A stretch of 21,595 nt of DNA from JBGPFS01 sp041483455 (GCA_041483455.1 JBGPFS010000018.1:1-21595); one strand, 5' to 3'; shown: positions 1 to 7,760, counted from the stretch's first letter. Numbers and translations are program-made. Notes: generated by a model not told the origin, from the sequence alone.

Positions 1-18
1 CGTGGGAGTCGTGGACAT
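1..18 (-). CDS. Start of an unidentified gene cut by the left edge, next gene of the iol operon
   Basis: Only the first six codons are inside the window (M-S-T-T-P-T). An ATG at 18-16 on the minus strand is preceded by the purine-rich sequence GAGGAGGAGG (about 21-30), a good Shine-Dalgarno match, so a start here is credible. It follows the iolB fragment in the same direction and is probably in the same operon. From position alone it could be another inositol catabolic gene (iolA, iolC or iolJ homologue) or an aldehyde dehydrogenase; nothing in six codons distinguishes these. Confidence 0.5.
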
Positions 19-341
19 GGCCTCCTCCTCACACGTGCGGTCCATCGAGGCTCGCGCACCTGGCCGTCGGGCGCATCGGCCATCCGATCTCGCGACGGGT
101 GCCGAACGTCCCGAACGGGACGCGCGCCCGCGCGACGGGCCAGGAAGTTGAGGTAGTAGGCGTTCGTGCCCGGCGCGGTCGCGACCGCGTGGTAGCCCTC
201 GTGGACGAGCGCCAGGTCCCCGTCCCCGACCGCGACCGAGACGTCGAGATCCGTGTCCCGCGTGTAGAGCCGCTGGATCGCGAACCCGTCGGTCGGGGTC
301 AGCCGGTAGTAGTACGACTCCTCGACGACCTCCTCGCTCAT
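1..341 (-). CDS. iolB: IolB (5-deoxy-glucuronate isomerase) C-terminal cupin fragment, N-terminal half missing, probably degenerate
   Basis: IolB isomerises 5-deoxy-D-glucuronate to 2-deoxy-5-keto-D-gluconate in the cytosol. From the ATG at 341 the first 70 or so residues match the last third of IolB: EESYYY, DGFAIQRLYTRD, EGYHAV and NAYYLNFLA line up in order with the B. subtilis protein (EETYYH, QGFVFQRVYTDD, AGYHPV, SYYLNVMA). The family is about 270 residues; roughly the first 185 are absent, including the HxH pair of the metal site. The Glu and the later His are kept. The start overlaps the dehydrogenase stop (ATGA at 341-338), so it is not simply mis-started. After NFLA the reading becomes Arg-rich and unlike IolB, and stays open to the window edge. 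A +1 shift would end at a TGA (31-29) just before the next Shine-Dalgarno. I read this as a remnant or a shortened variant; activity is doubtful. Confidence 0.6.
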   Translation of the reverse strand, partial: MSEEVVEESYYYRLTPTDGFAIQRLYTRDTDLDVSVAVGDGDLALVHEGYHAVATAPGTNAYYLNFLARRAGARPVRDVRHPSRDRMADAPDGQVREPRWTARVRRRPCPRLP

Positions 342-1381
342 GCCGACGCCTCCGCCGTCACCTCGGCCAGGCGGACCGGTCGTCCCTCGCGCCAGCTCCG
401 CGTCACCGCGACGGCCAGACGGAGCGTCTCGAGCGCCTCGGCCGGGCCAGGCTCGGGCGTCGTGCCGTCCGCGAGGGCCCCGAAGAACGCTTCGAGCTCG
501 CGCCGGAAGGCGACCTCGAACCGGTCGGGGAAGTTCTCGTAGTGATCGGCCTCGAACCCGAAGTCGCGCGAGTAGACCAGCTGGGTCTTCTGCGGCGCCT
601 CGATGACGACCTTGCCGGTCGAGCCGGCCACTTCGGTCCGGATGTCGTAGCCCCAACTCGAGCGCCTCGACGTCTCGACGACGCCGAGGACGCCGTTCCG
701 GAACCGGAGCATCGTCACGGCCGTGTCGATGTCGTCGGCGAGGGCGAACCGCTCATCGATCAGGACGGAACCCCAGGCCTGCACCTCCTCGACCTCGCCG
801 ACGAGGAAGCGGGCGAGATCGAGATCGTGCACGGCCATGTCGAGGAAGAGGCCGCCGCTCGTCTTGAGGAACTCGAGGGAAGGCGGATACGTGTCGCGCG
901 ACAGGGCCCGGAAGGTCTCGAGCCGGCCGAGGGCACCGCTCGCGATCCGCTCCTTCGCGCGAACGTACCCAGGATCGAAGCGCCGCATGAAGCCGAGCTG
1001 GACGGGGACGCCGGTCGTCGCGACCAGCCTGACGACGCGGTCCGTCTCGGCGAGGTTCAGCGCGATCGGCTTCTCGCTCCAGACCGCCTTGCCGGCCCGC
1101 ACCGCCGTCTCGATCAGGCTCGCGTGGGTGGTCGTCGGCGTCACGATCACGACGGCCTCGACCTTGGGGTCGAGGATGGCCTCCTCCGGGGAGGCGATGG
1201 CCCGTTCGGCCCGGGCGATGGTCCGGCCGCGCTCGGCGGCCTCGAGATCGGGGTCGGCGACGACGATGACCCGGGCATTGGGGACCCCGGCCAAGGTCAG
1301 GAGGTGGGTCTGGCCCATCCGGCCTGCACCCAGGACGGCGACGCCGATCTCGTTGCGGTTCCTGACCGTGAATGTACTCAT
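338..1381 (-). CDS. iolG: Inositol 2-dehydrogenase (Gfo/Idh/MocA family)
   Basis: This 347-residue cytosolic NAD-dependent oxidoreductase should oxidise myo-inositol (or an epimer such as scyllo-inositol) at C2 to the 2-keto form, the first step of inositol breakdown. The N-terminal Rossmann fold has GAGRMG (residues 18-23). The family motif EKP contains Lys104, and DMAVHD supplies Asp181 and His185, completing the expected Lys-Asp-His triad. GFMRRFDPGY (130-139) is typical of IolG. The start is the ATG at 1381, preceded by AGGTGG on the minus strand; the reading frame is open further upstream, but that stretch overlaps the transketolase gene out of frame. It lies 26 bases after the transketolase C-subunit stop, the widest gap in the operon, and its stop overlaps the iolB-fragment start. 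The exact substrate among inositol isomers cannot be read from sequence. Confidence 0.88.
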   Translation of the reverse strand: MSTFTVRNRNEIGVAVLGAGRMGQTHLLTLAGVPNARVIVVADPDLEAAERGRTIARAERAIASPEEAILDPKVEAVVIVTPTTTHASLIETAVRAGKAVWSEKPIALNLAETDRVVRLVATTGVPVQLGFMRRFDPGYVRAKERIASGALGRLETFRALSRDTYPPSLEFLKTSGGLFLDMAVHDLDLARFLVGEVEEVQAWGSVLIDERFALADDIDTAVTMLRFRNGVLGVVETSRRSSWGYDIRTEVAGSTGKVVIEAPQKTQLVYSRDFGFEADHYENFPDRFEVAFRRELEAFFGALADGTTPEPGPAEALETLRLAVAVTRSWREGRPVRLAEVTAEASA

Positions 1382-1407
1382 CGATCCCACCTCGTGATCC
1401 GATCGGT

Positions 1408-2358
1408 CTATGCGTTCGTTGGCGCCGACACGGCGGCGAGCTCGCGGGTCACCCGTTCGGCCACGCGCGACGCCGACAGCCCATGCTTGTCGAGCAGGAA
1501 GTCGTTCGGCGCCGACTCGCCCCAGCAGTCCTCGATCCCGATCCGGACCAGGCGCCTCGGCTCGTGCGTGGTGAGGATCTCCGCCACGAGGCCGCCCAGG
1601 CCGCCGATGACGGTGTGCTCCTCGACGCTGAAGGCGAGGCGGACGCGCCGTACTGCGTCGGCGATGGCCGCCGCGTCGACCGGCTTGATCGATGGGACGT
1701 GGAGGACGCCGGCGGAGATCCCGTCGGCCTCGAGTCGCCTGGCCGCGTCGAGGCAGCGGGCCGATTGCGGGCCGGTCGAGACGAGCAGCACGTCCGATCC
1801 ATCGCGCAGCGCGATGACCCGGCCCGGCTCGAAGCGGTAGCCGGCGTCGAAGAGGTCGGGTCCGGCGTCCCGGTGCAGGCGGAGGTAGACGGGCCCCGGC
1901 GTCGCGGTCGCCCAGCGGACCATCGCCGCGCACTCGATCGCGTCGCCGGGCGCCAGGACGGTCATGCCCGGCATCGCCCGCATGATCGCCAGGTCCTCGA
2001 CGTCCATGTGCGTCTTGCCCGTGAAGCCCGTCAGCAGCCCCGAGTAGCCGGCCCCGATCTTCACGTTCGCGCCCGCCTGGGCGACGACCACCCGGACCTG
2101 GTCCACGGCGCGGTGGGTGAAGAAGACCGCGAACGACGAGAGCCAGGGCACGAAGCCGAGCATCGACAGCCCGGCGGCGACGCCGACCATGTTCTGCTCG
2201 GCGATCCCCATCTGCAGGAAGCGCTCGGGGTAGGCGACGGCGAAGCGGTCGGCCCGGGTGGATGTCGCGAGGTCGCCGTCGAGCACGACGAGGTCATGGT
2301 TCTCGGCCGCGAGGTCGACCAGGGTATCGGCCCAGGCGTCGCGCATCGGCTTCGTCAC
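1408..2358 (-). CDS. Transketolase, C-terminal subunit (pyrimidine-binding half)
   Basis: This is the C-terminal half (316 residues) of a split thiamine-diphosphate transketolase: the Pyr domain followed by the C-terminal domain. MGIAEQNMVGVAAG (50-63) carries Glu54, the glutamate that activates thiamine. GFTGKTHMDVEDLAIMRAMP (111-130) is the following conserved loop, with a substrate-site His. I chose the GTG at 2358 because it overlaps the stop of the N-terminal subunit (GTGA), matching the coupling used elsewhere in this operon; an ATG at 2346 is possible. Split transketolases of this layout include ordinary pentose-phosphate enzymes and specialised ones acting on apulose 4-phosphate and sulfofructose. 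Its place between iolE and iolG suggests a job in inositol breakdown, which is inference. Confidence 0.9.
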   Translation of the reverse strand: MTKPMRDAWADTLVDLAAENHDLVVLDGDLATSTRADRFAVAYPERFLQMGIAEQNMVGVAAGLSMLGFVPWLSSFAVFFTHRAVDQVRVVVAQAGANVKIGAGYSGLLTGFTGKTHMDVEDLAIMRAMPGMTVLAPGDAIECAAMVRWATATPGPVYLRLHRDAGPDLFDAGYRFEPGRVIALRDGSDVLLVSTGPQSARCLDAARRLEADGISAGVLHVPSIKPVDAAAIADAVRRVRLAFSVEEHTVIGGLGGLVAEILTTHEPRRLVRIGIEDCWGESAPNDFLLDKHGLSASRVAERVTRELAAVSAPTNA

Positions 2359-3251
2359 GAGCTCGGCTCCTCGGCCAGCCCGAGCTCGAGCCTGGCCGCC
2401 GCCGCCTCGTCGGCCGTTGCCACCCGGCTGTGCCACTCGAAGCGGCCCTCCATGAACGACAGGCCGCGACCCTTGACGGTCTCCGCCAGGATGACGGTCG
2501 GCTGCGACCCCCCTGCCGCCGCTCGCGCGTCCGCGCAGGCCGCGAGGATCGCGTCGAAGTCGTGGCCGTCGATCTCCAGCACCCGCCAGCCGAAGGCCTC
2601 GAACGCGTCGCGGAGGCGTGTCCCCGCCCACGGGTCCCTCCGGTCGGCGCGGTGCACGTCGCCCGACCGCAGCGGCCAGCCGTACTGCTGGAGCCCGTTG
2701 CGGTCGACGATCGCCGTGAGGTTGCCGAGCCCGTGCTTCGCCGCCAGCGCCACGCTCTCCCAGACCATCCCCTCCTGGGTCTCACCGTCGCCGAGCATTA
2801 CGAACGTCCCGAAGCCGAGCCCCCGCATCCGGGCGCCGAGGGCGATCCCGAGCCCGACCGCGAGGCCCTGGCCGAGCGAGCCCGTGGACGCCTCCAGCCC
2901 CGGGAGCCGGGTCATGTCGGGATGACCCTGCAGCCGGCTGTCGCCGGCATCGAAGGTCGCGAGCTCCTCGAGGGGGAAATAGCCGCGCAGGGCCATGACC
3001 GCGTAGAGGGCGATCGCAGAATGGCCCTTCGAGAGGATGAACCGGTCCCGCTCGGGCCAGTCCGTCTCATCGGGACAGAGCTGGAGGACGCGGAAGTAGA
3101 GGGCGACGAGCAGGTCCATCGCCGACAGCGGGCCGCCGACGTGCCCGGCGCCGCTGTGGGCGACGGTCTCGACCACGAGCAGCCTGCCGCGCCGGGCGAG
3201 CTCCTCGAGGTCGGCGTTCGCCCCGGCGGCGGTGATCGCCCCGGCCCTCAT
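2355..3251 (-). CDS. Transketolase, N-terminal subunit (diphosphate-binding half)
   Basis: This is the PP domain (298 residues) of a split transketolase, which pairs with the next gene to transfer a two-carbon ketol unit from a ketose to an aldose. The thiamine-diphosphate motif begins GDGETQEG (155-162) and ends with Asn185 in VDRNG. AHSGAGHVGGPLS (31-43), SKGHSAIALY (74-83) and GHPDM...STGSLGQGL (109-130) are the usual active-site stretches. The start is the ATG at 3251, as no in-frame upstream start exists before iolE. It sits in the second copy of a 13-base tandem repeat, with no clear Shine-Dalgarno of its own, so it is probably translated by coupling to iolE. The next step of the inositol route after IolD and IolB yields a ketose with transketolase-compatible stereochemistry, so this enzyme may act within the pathway. 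Confidence 0.9.
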   Translation of the reverse strand: MRAGAITAAGANADLEELARRGRLLVVETVAHSGAGHVGGPLSAMDLLVALYFRVLQLCPDETDWPERDRFILSKGHSAIALYAVMALRGYFPLEELATFDAGDSRLQGHPDMTRLPGLEASTGSLGQGLAVGLGIALGARMRGLGFGTFVMLGDGETQEGMVWESVALAAKHGLGNLTAIVDRNGLQQYGWPLRSGDVHRADRRDPWAGTRLRDAFEAFGWRVLEIDGHDFDAILAACADARAAAGGSQPTVILAETVKGRGLSFMEGRFEWHSRVATADEAAAARLELGLAEEPSS

Positions 3252-3261
3252 CGCGCGGGTC

Positions 3262-4149
3262 TCATCGCGCGGGCGCGGGCGACGCCAGCAGCGCCTCGAG
3301 ATACTCGCGGTTCTGCCGTGCGGTCTCGAGCGGGTCGCCGGCGGTCGTGTCCTGCTCGATCACGTACCAGCCGTCGTAGCCATGGCTGCGCAGCGCGTCG
3401 ACCACCATGGGGATCCGGGCGATGCCCTCGCCGAGCGGCGGGAAGATGAAGCTCTTGAGCGCCTCGGCGAAGCTCCAGCCCTCGGCCTGCGCCCGGGCCA
3501 GGATCGCTCCGTCGACGTCCTTGATGTGGACGTGCCCGACGCGATCGCCGTACCGCTCGAGCATCTCGAGCGAGTCGCCGCCGCCGTATGCGAGGTGGCC
3601 GCAGTCGAGACACCAGCCGACGCGTTTCGGGTCCGTCACCTCGAGCAGGCGAGCCGTCTCCCCGGGCGTCTCGACGTACGTGCCGACATGGTTATGGAAG
3701 ACCAGCCGCATGCCCATCGGCTCGAGCGCCTCGCCCAGCTCGTTGAGGCCCGTGCCGAGGCTCTTCCAGGCGGCGTCGGACAGCCCGCCGGCCGGATCCA
3801 CGTGACCCGCCTCGGTGCGCCGCCGGTCGTCACCGGAGTCGGCCGCGATGAGGTGCGTACCGCCGGTCGCCTTGAGGAACCGGGCGGTCGTGAGCGCCCG
3901 CTCGAGCTCGGCCTGGCGCTTCGCCGGGTCGCGCAGCGCCAGGCCGACGAACGCGCCGACCATCGTGAGCCCGCGGCCATGCAGCTCCGCGCTGAGCGAG
4001 GCCGGGTCGCTCGGCATGTTCGAGCCCCACTCGCAGGCGTCGTAGCCCGCCGCCACGAACTCGTCCATCATCTGCCCGTACGGCACCCAGGCCCGGTACT
4101 CGGGGACGTCCGGGTTGTTCCAGTTGACCGGTGCGGTCGCGAGTCTCAT
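3262..4149 (-). CDS. iolE: 2-keto-myo-inositol dehydratase (IolE-like TIM barrel)
   Basis: IolE dehydrates 2-keto-myo-inositol to 3D-(3,5/4)-trihydroxycyclohexane-1,2-dione, the IolD substrate. The 295-residue protein has the xylose-isomerase-like TIM-barrel pattern and the IolE opening APVNWNNPD (6-14). Likely metal ligands are in FHNHVGT (151-157), LDCGH (181-185), HVHIKD (206-211) and VIEQD (263-267). Its length is normal for IolE (about 300). The ATG at 4149 overlaps the IolD stop (ATGA) with GGGAG a few bases upstream; an in-frame ATG at 4161 would add four residues. The frame stays open far upstream across iolD, but that is a shadow of iolD. Annotation as a generic sugar phosphate isomerase/epimerase is the fallback; iolD next door makes IolE the better call. 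Confidence 0.88.
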   Translation of the reverse strand: MRLATAPVNWNNPDVPEYRAWVPYGQMMDEFVAAGYDACEWGSNMPSDPASLSAELHGRGLTMVGAFVGLALRDPAKRQAELERALTTARFLKATGGTHLIAADSGDDRRRTEAGHVDPAGGLSDAAWKSLGTGLNELGEALEPMGMRLVFHNHVGTYVETPGETARLLEVTDPKRVGWCLDCGHLAYGGGDSLEMLERYGDRVGHVHIKDVDGAILARAQAEGWSFAEALKSFIFPPLGEGIARIPMVVDALRSHGYDGWYVIEQDTTAGDPLETARQNREYLEALLASPAPAR

Positions 4150-6032
4150 CTGAGCTCCCATCGCTGTGCGGCGCCTGCCTGCTCGTATTCCTCGCGCGCG
4201 GTCCGGACTCCCTGCTGACCGCTCACCGCAGCGACGGGCACGTCCCACCAGCCCTCGAAGCCGGGCACGCGCTTCTCCGGCTCGACCGGCACGACGATCA
4301 CCGTGACCCGGTCCGCTTCCCGGGCCCGCGCGAGCGCGTCCTTCAGCTCGGCCGGCGTCCGGGCGAAGAGGGCCAGCGCGCCCATCGCCTCGGCATGGGC
4401 GCGGAAGTCGACCGGGACGTACGGACCGGTCAGCCGGTTCCGCCCCGTGTCGCGGAAGCGGAGCTCGTTGCCGAACTCGGGGACGCCCACCGCCCGCTGA
4501 AGGCCGACGATGCACTGGTAGCCATGGTTGTCGAGCACCAGGATCGTGAGCTTCAGGCCCTCGGCGACCGCGGTGACGATCTCCGCGTTGAGCATCAGGT
4601 ACGAGCCGTCGCCGATCATCACGACGACCTCCCGCCCGGGCTCGGCCAGCTTCACGCCCAGGCCGGCGGGGATCTCGTAGCCCATGCACGAGTTGCCGTA
4701 CTCGAGGTGGTAGGCCTTCGGGTCCTCGGGTCGCCACAGCTTGAGCAGGTCGCCCGGCAGGCTGCCGGCGGCGCAGACCACCGTCGCGTGGCCTCCGACG
4801 ACGTCGTTCACGATGCCGATGACCTCGGACTGGCCGAGGTCGCCCGGTTCGCCCTTGACCGTGCGCAGGTCGGTGACGATCGCGTCCCACTCGACCTTGA
4901 GCTCGCCGATCCGCCCGCGGTAGGCGGCGGACGTCCCGTCGTACCCGGCGGCCTCGAGCGCCGTGTGCAGGGCGCCCAGCGCCTCGCGAGCGTCGGCGAC
5001 GAGCGGCACGGCCCGAAGCTTGTGGGCGTCCATCGGAGCGACGTTGATGCCGACGAACGCGACGCCCGGGTTCTGGAACGTGGTCCTCGATGAGGTCGCG
5101 AAGTCGCCCAGCCGCGTGCCGATGCACAGGACGAGGTCCGCGTCGCGGGCCAGCCGATTGGCCGCCAGGCCGCCGTTCGCGCCGATGGGTCCGACGTTCA
5201 TCGGGTGGTCCCAGGCCAGCGCCCCCTTGCCGGCCTGCGTCTCGGTCACCGGGATCCCGAACCGGCTGGCGAAGGATTCGAGCTCGCGGGTGGCCGCGGC
5301 GTAGATGGTGCCGCCGCCGGTCACGATCACCGGAGCCTCGGCAGCTGCGATGCGTCGGACGACGTCCGCGACGACCGCCGGTTCCGGGACGGGTCGCCGC
5401 ACCCGCCAGACCCGCCGCTCGAAGAACGTCTCGGGCCAATCGAACGCTTCGGACTGGACGTCCTCGGGCAGGCTGATCGTCACGGCTCCGGTCTCGACCG
5501 GGTCGGTCAGCACCCGGAACGCCTCGGGGAGGCTGGCCAGGAGCTGCTCGGGGCGGGAGATCCGGTCGAAGTAGCGCGAGACCGGCCGGAACGTGTCGCT
5601 CGCACTGACGTCGTGCTCGAGCGGGTGCTCGAGCTGCTGGAGGACGGGGTCCGGGAGCCGGTTCGCGAAGTAGTCGCTCGGGAAAAGGAGGACCGGCAGG
5701 CGGTTGATGGTCGCGCCCGCCGCGGCCGTGATCATGTTCAGCGCGCCAGGGCCGATCGACGAGATGCAGGCGAAGGTCTGGAGGCGGTTCTTGTGCTTCG
5801 CGAACGCCGCCGCGAGATGGACCTGCGCCTGCTCGTTCTGGGGCCGGTGGTACGGCATCTCGCACGCGTCGCCGAGCTCCTCGAGTGCCTGCCCGAGCCC
5901 GGCCACGTTGCCATGGCCGAAGATCCCCCAAACGCCGGCGATGAACCGGTTCTGGCGGCCATCGCGCTCGACGTACTGCTCCGCCATGAAGCGGACGATC
6001 GCCTGGCCGACGGTCAGTCGAACGGTGCTCAC
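4146..6032 (-). CDS. iolD: 3D-(3,5/4)-trihydroxycyclohexane-1,2-dione hydrolase
   Basis: IolD is a thiamine-diphosphate enzyme of the acetolactate synthase superfamily that opens the inositol-derived ring to 5-deoxy-D-glucuronate. The 628-residue length matches the family (about 637 in B. subtilis), and similarity runs throughout: GIFGHGNVAGLGQALE (36-51), NEQAQ with the presumed catalytic Glu67, RLPDPVLQQLEH, PVSRYFDRI, ETQAGKG, CAAGSLPGDLLKLW, YHLEYGNSCMGYE. The thiamine-binding motif begins GDGSYLM and ends at DNHGY. The start is the GTG at 6032, with a strong Shine-Dalgarno AAGGAGG at 6043-6037. It is the first gene of the minus-strand operon and overlaps iolE by four bases. It is one of the surest identifications in the window. 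Confidence 0.95.
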   Translation of the reverse strand: MSTVRLTVGQAIVRFMAEQYVERDGRQNRFIAGVWGIFGHGNVAGLGQALEELGDACEMPYHRPQNEQAQVHLAAAFAKHKNRLQTFACISSIGPGALNMITAAAGATINRLPVLLFPSDYFANRLPDPVLQQLEHPLEHDVSASDTFRPVSRYFDRISRPEQLLASLPEAFRVLTDPVETGAVTISLPEDVQSEAFDWPETFFERRVWRVRRPVPEPAVVADVVRRIAAAEAPVIVTGGGTIYAAATRELESFASRFGIPVTETQAGKGALAWDHPMNVGPIGANGGLAANRLARDADLVLCIGTRLGDFATSSRTTFQNPGVAFVGINVAPMDAHKLRAVPLVADAREALGALHTALEAAGYDGTSAAYRGRIGELKVEWDAIVTDLRTVKGEPGDLGQSEVIGIVNDVVGGHATVVCAAGSLPGDLLKLWRPEDPKAYHLEYGNSCMGYEIPAGLGVKLAEPGREVVVMIGDGSYLMLNAEIVTAVAEGLKLTILVLDNHGYQCIVGLQRAVGVPEFGNELRFRDTGRNRLTGPYVPVDFRAHAEAMGALALFARTPAELKDALARAREADRVTVIVVPVEPEKRVPGFEGWWDVPVAAVSGQQGVRTAREEYEQAGAAQRWELR

Positions 6033-6293
6033 GGTTCCTCCTTCGGACGCAAGGTCGGGCGCCGGTCGCGCACCCGCGCGGGCGCGCCAACCGTCTCGGG
6101 GGCGTCCGGGAACCTGATCCGTCGGAGCCGGTCGGCAAGACCTGAAGGCCTATCCTACGCCCGTTCATCTGCCCGATCCGGACGGCTCGAGCGGACTGGA
6201 TCCCTCTCGGGACGAGGCCCCGAAGCGCAAGCCGGTATCGTTACCCGCGCCATCCCACCTGCGCACGGTCCTCGCGAGGCTCCCTGGTCGCCG
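6033..6293. promoter_or_regulatory. Divergent intergenic region between the iol operon and murT
   Basis: These 261 bases must hold the start signals for both iolD (minus) and murT (plus). On the minus strand the strong iolD Shine-Dalgarno is at 6043-6037. A 20-base near-palindrome (6068-6087, GCGCACCCGC then GCGGGCGCGC, nine of ten pairs) lies 36-55 bases upstream of iolD and could be a repressor operator. On plus, TATCCT (6151-6156) and TATCGT (6236-6241) are possible -10 boxes for murT, but neither has a recognisable -35. None of these sites is certain. Confidence 0.35.
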
Positions 6294-7760
6294 ATGCCCC
6301 CGCCCTCCGCCCCGAACCGTCTATCCGATCCGGCCGACCGTAGGCCGGCGTCGTCGCGCCTTCAGCGGCCGCGCGACGCGGCTGGGGTCGTCGCTGCGCG
6401 CCTGGCCGCCCTGGGATCCCGCCTGACCGGCCGGAATGCGACCTCCATCCCGGGCTTCGTCGCCGAGCTCATCGCACCCGGGGTGACGGCTCGATTCGCC
6501 GCCGGCCTGGGCGGTGTCGTCCTCGTGTCCGGGACGAACGGCAAGACCTCGACGTCGCGATTCCTCGCCCACATCCTGGCGGCGGCTGGGCGCGATGTCA
6601 TCGCCAACCGGTCCGGCGCGAACCTCAAGCAGGCGGTCGCGTCGACGCTCGTCGCCGAGGCGACGCCGGGCGGCCGGCTCCGCCGTCCGGGCGCCATCGC
6701 CGTGCTCGAGGTCGACGAGGCGGCCCTGCCGGCGGAGGCTCGCCGGCTTCCGGCGAGCGTCGTCGTGATGACGAACCTGTTCCGGGACCAGCTCGACCGG
6801 TTCGGCGAGACGGATCACCTCGTCCGGCTGTGGACCGCGATGCTGGAGCGACTCCCGCCCGAGACGATCGTCGTGTCGTGCGCCGACGACCCCCGGCTGA
6901 CCGCGCTCGTCGCCGACCGCCCCGGTTCGGTCGCCTTCGGGCTGGTCAGCCCCGAGGCGACCGTGGAGTCGGCGGGGATCACCCGGGACGTGTCCGCGTG
7001 TCCGGTCTGCGGCCTTCCGCTCACCTACCGGTGGACGGCCGTCGGCCACCTCGGGGGCTATGCGTGTCCGGGCTGTGGCTTCCGGCGCCCCGAGCCCTGG
7101 TTGTCGGTCCACTCGACCGGGGGCGGCCTCGACGGGCAGGTGCTCGCCTTCCGCTGGCCGGGAGCGACGGAGGAAGCCAGCGTCGAGGTTCGAGTGCCGG
7201 GCCTCGGCAACGCCTACAACGCGGCCGCCGCGGTCACGGCCGCCGCGGTGCTCGGGGTGGAGCCCGCGGAGGGGATCGCCGCCCTGGCCGCGGCGTCCGT
7301 CCCCTTCGCCCGGTTCGAGGAGCTCCGGATCGACGGACGGCGCGTCGTCCTGTCGCTCGTCAAGAACCCGGCCAGCCTCGGCGAGCTCACCCGGATCGTC
7401 GCCGACGCGCCGGTCGCGTGCGTGCTGTTCGTCTTCAGCGACAACTTCCAGGACGGCCGCGACGTCTCGTGGTACTGGGATGTCGACCCGGCCCCGATGG
7501 TCCGAGGCAGGACGTTCGTCATCGCGGGTCCGCGGGCGGCCGATTTCGAGCTCCGCCTCAGATACGAGCTCGTCGATCGACCGGGCGATCCGATGCCGGG
7601 CTTCCTCGGCCTCGCGCCGACACCGGCCGAGGGCCTCGACCGGGCGATCGCCGCGACGCCAGCCGGTGAGACCTGCGTCGTCGTCTCGACCTACACCGCG
7701 CTCCTCGCCCTGCGGGCGACGCTCGTCGAGCGCGGGCTCGCTCCGGCGATGCCGCGATGA
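6294..7760 (+). CDS. murT: Lipid II isoglutaminyl synthase, Mur ligase subunit
   Basis: MurT with GatD amidates the alpha-carboxyl of D-glutamate in lipid II at the inner face of the membrane, using ATP and glutamine. The 488-residue protein has the Mur-ligase P-loop SGTNGKT (79-85), the middle-domain signature LFRDQLDRFGE (162-172), and a four-cysteine zinc ribbon (Cys236, Cys239, Cys258, Cys261) that marks MurT among Mur ligases. The C-terminal DUF1727 domain contains DGRDVSWYWDVD (387-398); Asp396 aligns with the aspartate thought to complete the GatD catalytic triad. I use the ATG at 6294; the first 28 or so residues are low-complexity, so a later start is possible, and the long in-frame opening upstream is a shadow of iolD. 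The stop overlaps gatD (ATGA), as usual for this pair. Confidence 0.93.
   Translation: MPPPSAPNRLSDPADRRPASSRLQRPRDAAGVVAARLAALGSRLTGRNATSIPGFVAELIAPGVTARFAAGLGGVVLVSGTNGKTSTSRFLAHILAAAGRDVIANRSGANLKQAVASTLVAEATPGGRLRRPGAIAVLEVDEAALPAEARRLPASVVVMTNLFRDQLDRFGETDHLVRLWTAMLERLPPETIVVSCADDPRLTALVADRPGSVAFGLVSPEATVESAGITRDVSACPVCGLPLTYRWTAVGHLGGYACPGCGFRRPEPWLSVHSTGGGLDGQVLAFRWPGATEEASVEVRVPGLGNAYNAAAAVTAAAVLGVEPAEGIAALAAASVPFARFEELRIDGRRVVLSLVKNPASLGELTRIVADAPVACVLFVFSDNFQDGRDVSWYWDVDPAPMVRGRTFVIAGPRAADFELRLRYELVDRPGDPMPGFLGLAPTPAEGLDRAIAATPAGETCVVVSTYTALLALRATLVERGLAPAMPR

Noticed and set aside
542..2925. Long plus-strand open frames across 542-1840 and 1372-2925
   Set aside because: They lie opposite iolG and the transketolase genes, have Arg/Asp/Gly/Pro-rich translations with no recognisable motif, and are the usual high-GC antisense shadows.
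4150..6168. In-frame upstream extension of iolE to 6168
   Set aside because: It reads iolD in another frame and is Arg/Gly/Pro-rich; iolE begins at 4149 with APVNWNN.
5205..6293. In-frame upstream extension of murT to 5205
   Set aside because: The extension is antisense to iolD and has no similarity to Mur ligases; the protein family begins shortly after the ATG at 6294.
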